Of a stretch of 18,781 nucleotides of DNA, positions 1-8,029 are shown in pieces; the first letter of the stretch is position 1; each line of letters opens with the position of its first letter. The notes under the pieces are model-generated. The model ran no database searches, had not been told where the DNA came from, and saw only the letters and a program-made list of their open reading frames with translations. Source of the stretch: an uncultured Lachnospiraceae bacterium (GTDB taxonomy: Bacteria > Bacillota > Clostridia > Lachnospirales > Lachnospiraceae). Location of the stretch: the NCBI GenBank assembly GCA_910577175.1, contig CAJTLU010000023.1, positions 1-18,781 on the forward strand. Reading direction: 5' to 3'. The position numbers and the translations under genes are program-made.

Positions 1-37
1 CTAGTTTGCAAGAGTAGTTGCAAGCAAAAACAAGCAG

Positions 38-3000
38 TTAAAAATTCATTTTTAGAATCTCTTTCACATAATACTGTCCAAGAGGAAGGTCACTTACAAA
101 TATACACTTACCGTCTGTACCTGTCACAGCCTTTTCCACAAGGGTATCTTTAGCAACGATAATTTTACCGTCTGCATTTACAATATCCTCTGCCGCATAA
201 AGACCAAAAATTGCTCCTTCAAGCGTATTTTTAGTCTCTGCATCTGTCTTGATTACAGTTACCTGTACCTTCTGTCTTTCATTGGTTACTTCCATACCTG
301 CATAAACCACTTCGGTATGCTGATCCACATAAGATAAGTCAGCCATGATAGGCTCGCTGTCTAATACAAAGCCTTCCAAAGTCTTTGTTTCAACAAGATA
401 ATACTTACCTAATGGAAGATTCTCAATGCTTGCAATCCCCTTATCATTTGTTACGATTTCTGCAACAAGGGTATCCTTTGCATAGTAAACTGTATTAAGT
501 CCGTCAGGACTTACAATATCCTCTGCTGCGTAAACCTCAAAGGTTACACCTGCAAGAGACTTCTTGAAGAAATCAAACACAAAATCATACCAATGTCCCT
601 TAATGAGATTGATGTCTGTTAAGAACTCTCCGTCCTTATTGATTACAATAGTTCCGGCTGGTACTTCATCCTGCATTTCCACATACTGCACATCTTCTGT
701 ATCAGAAATGGTAAACTGGATTTCCTCTGCCTGCAAATATCCATAAGGAGCAAATTCTTCACGAAGTGTATAAACCTCTCCTACATGGAGTCTCTTGATT
801 ACATGTGCTTCTCCTGCTACGGAAGTCCATGTATCAACCACATTTCCCTTGCTGTCAGTTACAGTAAGAGTTGCACCGGATAATTCGGCTTCGCTTGTAA
901 TGTCTGTCTTTGTGATTTCCACCGTAGTAGGTGTATTTACAAATTCAGACTCCAGCTTAACGACTTTTACATCCTGTCCCTGATAAGCTGCATTGTAATC
1001 CACGATTTCCTCAGAAGATACATAGCCAAGAGGGGCTTTGATTTCCTTTGCGTAGTAAGAGCCAAGAGGATAATCCTTAACAAACTCTACATTTCCGTCT
1101 GTTCCAGATACTGCCACTTCAAGTAAAGTGTCCTTTTCAATGATGATTTCTCCGTCCACATTGAAAATATCCTCTTTTGTGTACAAACCAAACTCAGCAC
1201 CCGCAATAGGAAGTTCTGTTTCCTTATCCATCTTCACAACAGATAAATCAACCTTCTGTCTGTCATTTGCAAAAGTTACACTCTCATAAATCACAGGAGT
1301 CTTGTCATCCACATAAGCAAATGTCACTACCTGCTCCTCTTTGTTTAATACATATCCATAAGGTGCTTCTACTTCCACAACCCTATAACTTCCTAATGGT
1401 AAGTCAGAAAGAGTTGCCTTTCCATCTTCCCCGGTAACAATGGTTGCCACCAAATCACCTGCGGAATAATACTTTGTTCTGTTTCCGTTTTCATCTACCT
1501 GCATATCGGCTGTGAAAATATCCTCTGCCGCATATACTTCAAACTTTGCACCTGCAAGGGAGCCTTCTCTGTAAACAAATTCCTTTTCTTCGGAATCTGC
1601 AAACAAACCACCCTTGTATGCGTCTAATACTTCGCCCTTCTTTTCCACAGTAAGCTCACCAACAGCAGGCTCATCCACATAGTCTACTGTAATGATTGCT
1701 TCGTAAGTGTCAGGATCAATTTCATAGAAAGTATCTGTATCTACCATTACAGTTACATACTCGTCATTGATTACATAACCATAAGGGGCTGCCACTTCCT
1801 CAATACGGTAATTGCCAAGAGGTAATACATCCGGTAAAATCAAATCTCCATCACCATCGGTAAAGAATGAAGTGTGTGTTTCCTTTGAAGGATAGGTTGT
1901 AATCATTTCTACATACTCATTGGTATCCATATTGAAAATCTTAAACTCTGTATTCGGAATAAGAACTGTCATTCCGGTATCTGCATCCTTCTTAATAACA
2001 CGGAGCTTTGCAGTAAACTCACGGTCAAGGAACACTCTCCAAATCTGAGGTGTTGTAGGATTATTCTCTGTAATCTTTACCTCAAAAGGCTTGATTGTTT
2101 CCATGTTATGAGGTGTTGTAGATTCAATCACCACATAAGTTCTATAAGGAATTGCAATGGATACAACATGACCTTTTTCATCAGAGAAAATCTCTGTTTT
2201 TCCGTCTGCACCGATGATAACAGGTGTTGCAGACTCAAAATCATAGCTTCCATCTTCCTTTACGGATAATGAAGATTTGAGGTAGGCTGTAAATCCTGCC
2301 CCTGAAAGCAAAGGTGCTTCGGTATCCTCTCCATTGTCAGAAACCTTGATTAACTGGAAAGGCTGCTTGATTACCTGCTCCATAGAAGTTGTACTTCTGG
2401 AAACCTCTGCAACCATGTCGCCCTCATAATCACATACTAAGTCATGCTCCTCCTCATCCAAGAGATAACCCTCAGAAGGAGTAATTTCTTTCACATAATA
2501 ATTTCCGAGATAAAGGTTATCTACCTCTGCCTCACCATACTTGTCTGTGGTAAGTGTGGCAATTAAATCCCCTGCCTTAAATACCACGCCTGTTGCTCCG
2601 TCAGGATGAACAATGTCATTGCGGGCATACAAGCCATATACAGCACCCTCTAAAGACGCATCGCCCTGTGGAATGGCTACACAGGTTTCCTTATCCATCT
2701 TGAAAATATGGATTTTTGCTGTGGTACGGTCATTCTCAAAAGTATGGGCAAAGGTTGCCTTTGGTGTTGTTTCAGAAAGGTAATTGAAGTTGAAACTGTA
2801 AACATCACTACTGTTTCTGATATATCCGTAAGGAGCCTGTGTCTCGGAAATATAGTAGCTGTTTGCAATCGGTAAATCCAATGTGTAAGCTGCTTTTCCA
2901 TCTTCTCCTGTTGTTACGGTCTGTAATGCAGTACCCTTTGTCACGATGACCTGTCCTGCATAATTCTTAATGTCATTTCCGGCATAAAGAGTGTATTTAC

Positions 3001-4606
3001 CTCCATCAAGAGGATTTTCTGTCTCAGAATCCTTCTTTACAACGGATACTTCCGCTTTCTGTCTTGCATTCTGAATGGTAGTTGCTTCGTACTGCACATT
3101 TACAGTCTGATCCTTGTACTCAATCTTTACGGTCTGAGGCGTAGTATTGATAGTATAACCGTCAATACTCTTCGTCTCTGTAACCACATAAGTTCCTAAG
3201 TGAAGGTCCGTAAGCACCACCTGTCCGTCGGTTCCGGTCACAAGGTTTTCTGCAATCACATCGCCCTTGTTATACACTTTAGTACCGTCTGCCTTATAAA
3301 TATCTGCACCTGCTGTTACCATAAAAGTTGCTCCCGGCAGTTTTTTCATCTCATAAGTGAAATTCGTACCATTCCAACCTGAAAGCACTTCTCCCTCTTT
3401 GTAAATGGTAATGGCTCCAAGCTGTTCCTTGTCCGTAGCAGTAAAGGAAGTAGTCTGTCCCGCCTTTACAGTTAAGGTATGAATCTTGTCACTAAGCACA
3501 TAACCCTTTGGAGCAGTAATCTCCTTCACATAGTAAGTGCCTGCTACAAGAGCCTTTGATTTCGCCTTACCATCTGAGCCTGTTGTCAACTTATCTACAA
3601 GATTTGTGCAGCTACTGTCGGAATAGATACCGTAAACTGCACCGGATAACTTCACACCGCTTTCCTCATCCTGCTTTGTAATCTGTCCATAACCGATATT
3701 CTCAGTTTTAACCTTGAAATACGCATGAACCGGATCAGCTTGTGGTCTTTCAGAAACAAATTCCTGATAACCGGATTTGTCTGTAAGCCAAAACACACAG
3801 CTTGTTGTAGTCTCAACTGCCCCGATTGTGGAATCCATTGTTGCTGTGGTTGCATTTGTATTTACTGATGTGCTGGAAATAGTAACGCTGTTGCCACTCT
3901 TTTCAACAGAATATCCACTAAGGGAAATCGAGAAGTTTCCAAGCACTCCGTTACTGTCTGTTAAGGTTGTTTCAAATCTCTGATTTGCTTCATTCCATTT
4001 CAGCTCATAAGTCGGAGCCTTACTCTGTCTTGTGGCTGAAAAGCTCGGTACTGTCACATAATAAGACGCATTGATGCTGTTCTTTAATGATGTGTAGTAA
4101 TTATATGAGCTTGTAGGGTTCGGTGCTGTATTACAGAGCTTCTGAGCCGCAGAATCCGCACTCGAAGTACCATAAATATTTGCAACGATTACCCATACCA
4201 TTGCCTGTGTTGCAATGAACTGGTCACACTGGTCATTGGACGGAGCTGTTGCACTATTTGTGCCGTAGCCATAATATAGACAGTAGCTTAACAACTTCTC
4301 CTGCTCTGCACTCATGCTTGTGCTTGAGTTCTCATAACTGTTCATAAGCTGTCCACCGTCAGCCGCAAGACCGAAATTCATACAATAGGCTGCATTTCCA
4401 TCAATGACTGCATATAGGATTTTTCCATGATTATAACCCGGCTTTAATTCGCTTACCTCCCCGGAATCCTTTGTGGAAGCGTGCCAGAATGAAATATTTG
4501 CACTCGGACTTGCTGCAAAGGCTGTTGTTCCGTTGGTAAACAAAGTTGTAAATACCGTCAGCATGGCTAAGAATCCTGCCATAAATCGCTTCAATCTCTG
4601 TTTCAC
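38..4606 (-). CDS. Thioester-domain/CnaB-repeat surface adhesin, C-terminally truncated
   Basis: This is a giant secreted surface adhesin of 1522 residues. A signal peptide (about 1-31, cleaved after AFA) precedes a thioester domain. In that domain Cys75 (YCMNFG) and Gln134 (ATQAMVW) match the pair that forms the internal Cys-Gln thioester in Gram-positive TED adhesins, which bind targets covalently. From about residue 306 I count eleven SpaA/CnaB-type Ig-like modules of roughly 110 residues. They have Lys-rich first strands (VVKMD, VIKKD), KEITAP-GY Glu motifs and terminal Asn (FANDR), the signature of intramolecular Lys-Asn isopeptide bonds. The start is GTG, eight bases after GGAGG. The protein ends abruptly inside the last module (YYVKEI then LKMNF and stop). 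A wall-sorting LPXTG motif and membrane tail are therefore missing, and the gene is probably broken or recombined. A terminator-like hairpin sits just upstream. Confidence 0.85.
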   Translation of the reverse strand: MKQRLKRFMAGFLAMLTVFTTLFTNGTTAFAASPSANISFWHASTKDSGEVSELKPGYNHGKILYAVIDGNAAYCMNFGLAADGGQLMNSYENSSTSMSAEQEKLLSYCLYYGYGTNSATAPSNDQCDQFIATQAMVWVIVANIYGTSSADSAAQKLCNTAPNPTSSYNYYTSLKNSINASYYVTVPSFSATRQSKAPTYELKWNEANQRFETTLTDSNGVLGNFSISLSGYSVEKSGNSVTISSTSVNTNATTATMDSTIGAVETTTSCVFWLTDKSGYQEFVSERPQADPVHAYFKVKTENIGYGQITKQDEESGVKLSGAVYGIYSDSSCTNLVDKLTTGSDGKAKSKALVAGTYYVKEITAPKGYVLSDKIHTLTVKAGQTTSFTATDKEQLGAITIYKEGEVLSGWNGTNFTYEMKKLPGATFMVTAGADIYKADGTKVYNKGDVIAENLVTGTDGQVVLTDLHLGTYVVTETKSIDGYTINTTPQTVKIEYKDQTVNVQYEATTIQNARQKAEVSVVKKDSETENPLDGGKYTLYAGNDIKNYAGQVIVTKGTALQTVTTGEDGKAAYTLDLPIANSYYISETQAPYGYIRNSSDVYSFNFNYLSETTPKATFAHTFENDRTTAKIHIFKMDKETCVAIPQGDASLEGAVYGLYARNDIVHPDGATGVVFKAGDLIATLTTDKYGEAEVDNLYLGNYYVKEITPSEGYLLDEEEHDLVCDYEGDMVAEVSRSTTSMEQVIKQPFQLIKVSDNGEDTEAPLLSGAGFTAYLKSSLSVKEDGSYDFESATPVIIGADGKTEIFSDEKGHVVSIAIPYRTYVVIESTTPHNMETIKPFEVKITENNPTTPQIWRVFLDREFTAKLRVIKKDADTGMTVLIPNTEFKIFNMDTNEYVEMITTYPSKETHTSFFTDGDGDLILPDVLPLGNYRIEEVAAPYGYVINDEYVTVMVDTDTFYEIDPDTYEAIITVDYVDEPAVGELTVEKKGEVLDAYKGGLFADSEEKEFVYREGSLAGAKFEVYAAEDIFTADMQVDENGNRTKYYSAGDLVATIVTGEDGKATLSDLPLGSYRVVEVEAPYGYVLNKEEQVVTFAYVDDKTPVIYESVTFANDRQKVDLSVVKMDKETELPIAGAEFGLYTKEDIFNVDGEIIIEKDTLLEVAVSGTDGNVEFVKDYPLGSYYAKEIKAPLGYVSSEEIVDYNAAYQGQDVKVVKLESEFVNTPTTVEITKTDITSEAELSGATLTVTDSKGNVVDTWTSVAGEAHVIKRLHVGEVYTLREEFAPYGYLQAEEIQFTISDTEDVQYVEMQDEVPAGTIVINKDGEFLTDINLIKGHWYDFVFDFFKKSLAGVTFEVYAAEDIVSPDGLNTVYYAKDTLVAEIVTNDKGIASIENLPLGKYYLVETKTLEGFVLDSEPIMADLSYVDQHTEVVYAGMEVTNERQKVQVTVIKTDAETKNTLEGAIFGLYAAEDIVNADGKIIVAKDTLVEKAVTGTDGKCIFVSDLPLGQYYVKEILKMNF

Positions 4607-4633
4607 TTTTTATTCCTCCTCAAAATCGGGCAA

Positions 4634-4668
4634 AAAAATAACAGGCTACATATCAGCCTGCTATTTTT
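4634..4668 (-). terminator. Hairpin terminator between lipoprotein and adhesin genes
   Basis: Two 14-base arms (4634-4647 and 4655-4668) pair around a 7-base loop with one mismatch or wobble. On the minus strand the second arm runs into T residues (positions 4638-4632), giving an intrinsic terminator 19 bases after the lipoprotein stop. It also ends only about 20 bases before the adhesin Shine-Dalgarno, so it could act as an attenuator of the adhesin gene. The A-rich opposite side means it could stop plus-strand transcription too. Confidence 0.75.
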
Positions 4669-4687
4669 ACCTCATATTTAGTTTTGT

Positions 4688-5458
4688 TTATGCACGATAA
4701 CATCTGAACTCATAGAAGTCTGTACCGTTTAAGGAGTGAACACCTGCATACTCTATGTAGAAATAAGGACCTGTCTCAAGGGAAAGCATTTCTGCAATAT
4801 AGCTTGCTATTCCATCTACCGAACCAAGCTTCCTGCCTGATGTGGTAGCTGCCTGATTCAAATCTGTTTCTACAAATACGCTGTAATATCCTGCTCCATC
4901 GTAAGGATAGTATTCATCATACTCCTCTTTGGTTATCTCACCGTTTGCGAGCATATTGTCTAAATCCTCCGGTATGGAAATCTTACCATAAGCCTTCGTC
5001 TTAGCTGTTGCAAGGGAAACCACTTCGTAAGGATCATACGCTACTGTTTCCACTTCTGCCGGAGCTTCGGTAGGTTGTTCCTTTGGTTGTTCCGGTTCTA
5101 TCGGAGCCGGTGTAGGAGCTTCTGTGCTTACAGGTGGTTCCGGTTCCGGATTTTCCTCTTGTGACGGAGTAGTTTCTTTCGGCTTACTCTGTTCTGCCTC
5201 CTGCTGTGGCTTTTCCGGCTCCGTTGTAGGCTCCGGTTCTACCTTGCTCTCCTCTGCATCTGCCTGTACACTTTCCTCTGTACTTTCCACTTCTGCAATA
5301 TCTACATCTTCGGTTTCCACACTCTCCGTACTCTCGGTTTCTTCCACTTGTGAAGTCGTCTCCACACTCTGACTTTCTGTTATCGGCTGTTTTTTCTGAC
5401 CGCTACATCCTGCCAAAATCAGGGTACAAACGGTTAAAAGGATTAATAATCTTCTCAT
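4688..5458 (-). CDS. Lipoprotein with acidic Pro/Glu/Thr-rich stalk
   Basis: This 256-residue lipoprotein is probably anchored on the outer face of the membrane. A hydrophobic signal peptide ends in a lipobox, LAGC, with Cys18 as the lipidation site. Residues about 25-145 are a low-complexity Glu/Pro/Thr/Ser stalk. The last 110 residues look folded (motifs GKISIPEDLDNML and YYPYDGAGYYSVF), but I do not recognise the domain. I chose the ATG at 5458 rather than the upstream in-frame ATG at 5542 because it begins directly with the signal peptide and has AGGTGAT a few bases before it. It is the last gene before the 4634-4668 terminator, downstream of the partition-like genes. The role is unknown; a surface function of the element (exclusion or cell contact) is only a guess. 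Confidence 0.75.
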   Translation of the reverse strand: MRRLLILLTVCTLILAGCSGQKKQPITESQSVETTSQVEETESTESVETEDVDIAEVESTEESVQADAEESKVEPEPTTEPEKPQQEAEQSKPKETTPSQEENPEPEPPVSTEAPTPAPIEPEQPKEQPTEAPAEVETVAYDPYEVVSLATAKTKAYGKISIPEDLDNMLANGEITKEEYDEYYPYDGAGYYSVFVETDLNQAATTSGRKLGSVDGIASYIAEMLSLETGPYFYIEYAGVHSLNGTDFYEFRCYRA

Positions 5459-5461
5459 AAT

Positions 5462-5492
5462 ATCACCTGTCCTCTCTCCCATGAGGGACAGG
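5462..5492 (-). promoter_or_regulatory. Hairpin overlapping the lipoprotein ribosome binding site
   Basis: CCTGTCC (5466-5472 on the plus strand) pairs perfectly with GGACAGG (5486-5492), with a further short inner pairing. On the minus-strand mRNA this 7-bp stem includes the first bases of the AGGTGAT Shine-Dalgarno used by the lipoprotein start at 5458. It could lower initiation when folded. The effect is inferred from base pairing alone. Confidence 0.35.
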
Positions 5493-5630
5493 CTTATTGT
5501 TCCATAAACTGCCCTGCTACATTTTTGTGACATTTCCCTCAATGGGTACTGTATTTATTTGACTGTTTACGGAACTCCCATTATTAGGGCTGATCCCGTA
5601 TTCTGTTCATATCTTCCTCCTGATATTTTA

Positions 5631-5711
5631 CTACATTCTGTTCATGTACGCCATAAGTCTCTTAGCTCTGGCATTGTTCTTGTGTGCCATAAAAAACTTA
5701 TATCTCCACAT
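5631..5711 (-). CDS. 26-residue basic peptide
   Basis: A short open frame starts ATG at 5711 and ends TAG at 5631. It encodes 26 residues beginning MWRYKFFMAHKN and ending MAYMNRM, with many Lys and Arg. The upstream AGGGAGGTG, eight bases before the ATG, is one of the strongest ribosome binding sites in the window. The gene follows the 59-residue membrane protein by 18 bases and so fits the operon. An ATGAACAGAAT sequence at its end is repeated 35 bases downstream with another AGGAGG, heading an 8-codon frame. It could be a real small protein or a leader peptide controlling the lipoprotein gene. Function unknown. Confidence 0.5.
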   Translation of the reverse strand: MWRYKFFMAHKNNARAKRLMAYMNRM

Positions 5712-5729
5712 AACTGACACCTCCCTTCC

Positions 5730-5909
5730 TTAATCATGTGCAGCTATCCCAACCAAAGACAACAGCACCCTTACAACGAAAGCAAGCAACAGCAGGAACA
5801 ACTTCAAGCCACCAAATAACAGTTTCAAAATCATTAACGCTACATGAAGCATTCCCTTCAATATGATAAGTAATACCATGTCTGTCTTTCTTAAAATCAT
5901 TCCTGCCAT
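5730..5909 (-). CDS. 59-residue hydrophobic membrane protein
   Basis: The frame starts ATG at 5909 and ends TAA at 5730. It encodes 59 residues beginning MAGMILRKTDMVLL and ending VGIAAHD. After a short basic head almost the whole chain is Leu/Ile/Val-rich (LFGGLKLFLLLLAFVV), giving one long or two short membrane helices. An AGGAGG sits seven bases before the start, and the gene begins 18 bases after the ParR-like gene stops. A longer frame over the same bases (5734-5937) has no comparable binding site and encodes a mixed, unremarkable sequence, so I treat that one as the shadow. Function unknown; probably an element-encoded membrane peptide co-transcribed with the partition-like genes. Confidence 0.7.
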   Translation of the reverse strand: MAGMILRKTDMVLLIILKGMLHVALMILKLLFGGLKLFLLLLAFVVRVLLSLVGIAAHD

Positions 5910-5927
5910 AACAGTTCCTCCTTTCCA

Positions 5928-6350
5928 TTATCCCCATGATGAAACAAGTCCCATTGTTGTTTCATTCGCACTTACATCTTCTGTCTCCTTCGGTGTTACA
6001 CCCTCCCTAACAGCCATGATTTCCGGCATCTGAATTACTTTTCCGGTAATAAGAGCCGAACCCAATATGCTTATCATCTCCTTTTGCAGTTCATCCTTAA
6101 TCTTCCTGCGTAATTCCTCTAAATCATCCTTTGTGATATAACGGACTTCCTCCTTCTTTGGTACATCTTCATAAGTCAGGTCACTACCTTCTAACCTACT
6201 GATATAAGCATCTGCCGCTTCCACCAAGAATTGGTTGATTGATTTATGCACATCCAGATTCAAGCCTGCTAAAACCTTTTCCACTCGCCTATGCTGTTCA
6301 TTATCGAGATTAAGCCTCAAACTATGATTTGCAACATTTGACCTAGCCAT
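5928..6350 (-). CDS. ParR-like ribbon-helix-helix DNA-binding protein
   Basis: This 140-residue protein has an N-terminal ribbon-helix-helix look: a strand SLRLNLD followed by two helices (about 18-30 and 36-52, with KSINQFLVEAADAYI). Residues about 72-100 form a charged helix, and the C-terminus is Glu/Thr-rich. It begins five bases after the ParM-type gene, and its binding site lies in the end of that gene (GGGGTGAT). In type II partition systems (parMRC, StbAB, AlfAB) a small DNA-binding adaptor directly follows the actin-like ATPase and links filaments to a centromere. Position and fold suggest that job here. No obvious array of centromere repeats was found nearby, so the partner site is unidentified. 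It may also repress its own operon. Confidence 0.65.
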   Translation of the reverse strand: MARSNVANHSLRLNLDNEQHRRVEKVLAGLNLDVHKSINQFLVEAADAYISRLEGSDLTYEDVPKKEEVRYITKDDLEELRRKIKDELQKEMISILGSALITGKVIQMPEIMAVREGVTPKETEDVSANETTMGLVSSWG

Positions 6351-6355
6351 TTACA

Positions 6356-7288
6356 TCACCCCAATCCAAACTCTTTTTTATGTGTAGATAAATAGAGCCT
6401 GCCAAGATATTCATATCCTTTCGCATTTGCTTTGACATCTTCAATATACTGAATATTATTTCCGTCATAGTTTCCAAAACGCTTTACTACATTTGCACCA
6501 CCGCCAACAAATACAATTTCTGTGACTTCAAGGTTATATCCATGCTCTAAAAGAATGTTATAAACCTTATCAACATAAGCTCTCAGACAATCTTCCACAA
6601 TAGTCAGATACTTCTGGGGAAGTTTCTCGTGCTTTCCAGTTCTCATAATCTCCTGAATATCTTCCTCTGAAAGTTCCTTACCATACTGCCTCATACATTC
6701 CTCATTAATTGTCCTCATGCACTTAATCAAACCTTCCCTGATAGTGATACATTCTGCTTCGTTCGGTGCGGAATCTTCAATCGGCATAATGTCAATGGTC
6801 CAACTTCCAATATCCACCACCACAACCCTTTTCGGGAGAATCTTCATTCTGTCGGCAACTGCCGCATAGCATTGAGGGAACACCGACACCCTTGCGAGTT
6901 TGATACGATACTGCTCGTTATCAAATCTGAAGGTCACTTCCTTTTCCTTTGATAAGTAGTCGATGAAGTCCTGCTTCTCTGCTCCAAATCTTGTAAGAGG
7001 CAACCCTACGGATAAGAGAATATTTGCATTTCTCATTCCTCGTCTGTTTAACTCTTTCGCAACTGCCGCCAATGTAAGAATGTAGAAGTTATCATTTTCT
7101 ACTTTTAAATCCCTTACTTCAAGCCGCTTACCGCCTACCTTGTAATAAGTACCATTGAACTCTACTACATTGTTGTAAAAAGCAGGTTCTGTTGTAATTT
7201 CCTTAACTCCGGTTGTAAACACCTGACTAACTGTTTTCATTCCGGACCAGCCGTGATCCACACCGACAACCTCAATATGTCTATCCAT
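6356..7288 (-). CDS. parM: ParM/StbA-type actin-like ATPase
   Basis: This 310-residue actin-like protein probably polymerises with ATP to segregate the element while it is extrachromosomal. The actin-fold signatures are in order: phosphate-1 loop VGVDHGWSGMK (about 8-18), phosphate-2 loop VVVDIGSWTID (about 157-166) and adenosine loop EIVFVGGGAN (about 257-266). The length is normal for ParM. I chose the ATG at 7288 because AAGGAG lies six bases upstream, inside the weaker TTG-started extension to 7312. It is flanked by a ribbon-helix-helix-like gene upstream and a ParR-like gene downstream, the usual neighbourhood of a partition cassette. Whether it segregates the element or another molecule cannot be told from sequence. 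Confidence 0.85.
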   Translation of the reverse strand: MDRHIEVVGVDHGWSGMKTVSQVFTTGVKEITTEPAFYNNVVEFNGTYYKVGGKRLEVRDLKVENDNFYILTLAAVAKELNRRGMRNANILLSVGLPLTRFGAEKQDFIDYLSKEKEVTFRFDNEQYRIKLARVSVFPQCYAAVADRMKILPKRVVVVDIGSWTIDIMPIEDSAPNEAECITIREGLIKCMRTINEECMRQYGKELSEEDIQEIMRTGKHEKLPQKYLTIVEDCLRAYVDKVYNILLEHGYNLEVTEIVFVGGGANVVKRFGNYDGNNIQYIEDVKANAKGYEYLGRLYLSTHKKEFGLG

Positions 7289-7308
7289 AAATATCTCCTT
7301 CCTTAATA

Positions 7309-7725
7309 TCAATTCTTTAATCCTAATCTGCGAACCAGTACACTTCCAACTGCATTCCTTACATCATCCTCGCTGTAATGCGGATAATTGTCATATTTTT
7401 TAATTTCTTCACTAACCTCTCCATAAATGGCATCTATAATTTCTTTCACATAATCTCCCACTATCACCTTTTCAAGCTGACATCCGATATTTCCCCACAA
7501 GGTACACTCCCATTTTGCTTCTCGGATTGCTTCTTTCTTATCTTGCATTATCAGCGATTTCAGATATGCACCACTTTTTCCATTTTTCTCAAACCAATTT
7601 CGTGCTTCCATATCCGTATTCGGATTAAACTGTAATGTGAATCTTAATACTTTCTTTCGGTATTCCTCCGATTTTTCATATCTTCGCTGCTTTCTCTCTT
7701 CTACTGTTAGCTTAGACCTTGCCAT
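7309..7725 (-). CDS. Small ribbon-helix-helix-like protein
   Basis: This is a 138-residue protein. A very basic N-terminus (residues 1-25) leads into a strand-helix-helix pattern (VLRFTLQFN, then TDMEARNWFEKNG, then SGAYLKSLIMQDKKEAI, about 26-66) that resembles Arc/MetJ DNA-binding folds. The C-terminal half is acidic and helical. I chose the ATG at 7725 because GGAGG lies eight bases before it; the ATG at 7740 lacks a site. It ends 20 bases before the parM start, and the parM SD lies in this gap. It may be the regulator of the cassette or a second DNA-binding adaptor. Confidence in the fold is moderate. Confidence 0.6.
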   Translation of the reverse strand: MARSKLTVEERKQRRYEKSEEYRKKVLRFTLQFNPNTDMEARNWFEKNGKSGAYLKSLIMQDKKEAIREAKWECTLWGNIGCQLEKVIVGDYVKEIIDAIYGEVSEEIKKYDNYPHYSEDDVRNAVGSVLVRRLGLKN

Positions 7726-7750
7726 GTCAACCACCTCCATAATTCTTTTC

Positions 7751-8029
7751 TCAAGTTAGTCCAAGCAATTCCTTCATACAAGGGAAACAATAACCTTCTA
7801 TATATGGGTATGGACACCCAAAACATTTACTTTGCTTTTCTTCCTCCGTTATTTCCGGCTGTTTCAAATCTTCCTTAACACATTTCTTTGCTATGCATTG
7901 GCGATTGTTACCATGAAAGTATCTACATCGCATACAACTTTTTAAATCACGCTCCAACCTTGCCTCTGCTGTTACAACTTTGCTAGGTTTTGGAGACTTT
8001 TGTACCTTTACATTAATTCCCACAGACAA
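7751..8029 (-). CDS. Cys-rich putative zinc-binding protein
   Basis: This protein of about 92 residues has eight cysteines in two clusters: C-x2-C-x9-C-x4-C (CMRCRYFHGNNRQCIAKKC) and C-x2-C-x7-C-x2-C (CFGCPYPYIEGYCFPC). They look like two zinc knuckles separated by an acidic linker. The N-terminus is basic (KVQKSPKPSK). The start is uncertain. TTG at 8029 has GAGAGG six bases before it and overlaps the end of the 49-residue membrane protein gene; GTG at 8023 or 8032 are alternatives. The overlap suggests translational coupling. Metal or nucleic-acid binding is inferred from cysteine spacing; the biological role in the element is unknown. Confidence 0.65.
   Translation of the reverse strand: MSVGINVKVQKSPKPSKVVTAEARLERDLKSCMRCRYFHGNNRQCIAKKCVKEDLKQPEITEEEKQSKCFGCPYPYIEGYCFPCMKELLGLT

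Noticed and set aside
38..4606. Fimbrial major pilin with sortase assembly
   Set aside because: It has no pilin motif, no LPXTG and no sortase gene in the window; the thioester domain fits an adhesin better.
5124..5372. Plus-strand 82-residue Ser-rich frame
   Set aside because: It is an antisense shadow of the low-complexity Glu/Pro stalk of the lipoprotein.
5459..5542. N-terminal extension of the lipoprotein to the ATG at 5542
   Set aside because: It would bury the signal peptide and lipobox behind 28 extra residues; the internal start at 5458 has its own binding site.
5584..5610. 8-codon frame with AGGAGG before the lipoprotein
   Set aside because: It is too short to call a gene on sequence alone; kept only as a possible leader in the findings.
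5734..5937. 67-residue minus-strand reading frame
   Set aside because: It overlaps the 59-residue hydrophobic gene in another frame, has no good binding site and no recognisable composition; the alternative frame has AGGAGG and a clear membrane helix.
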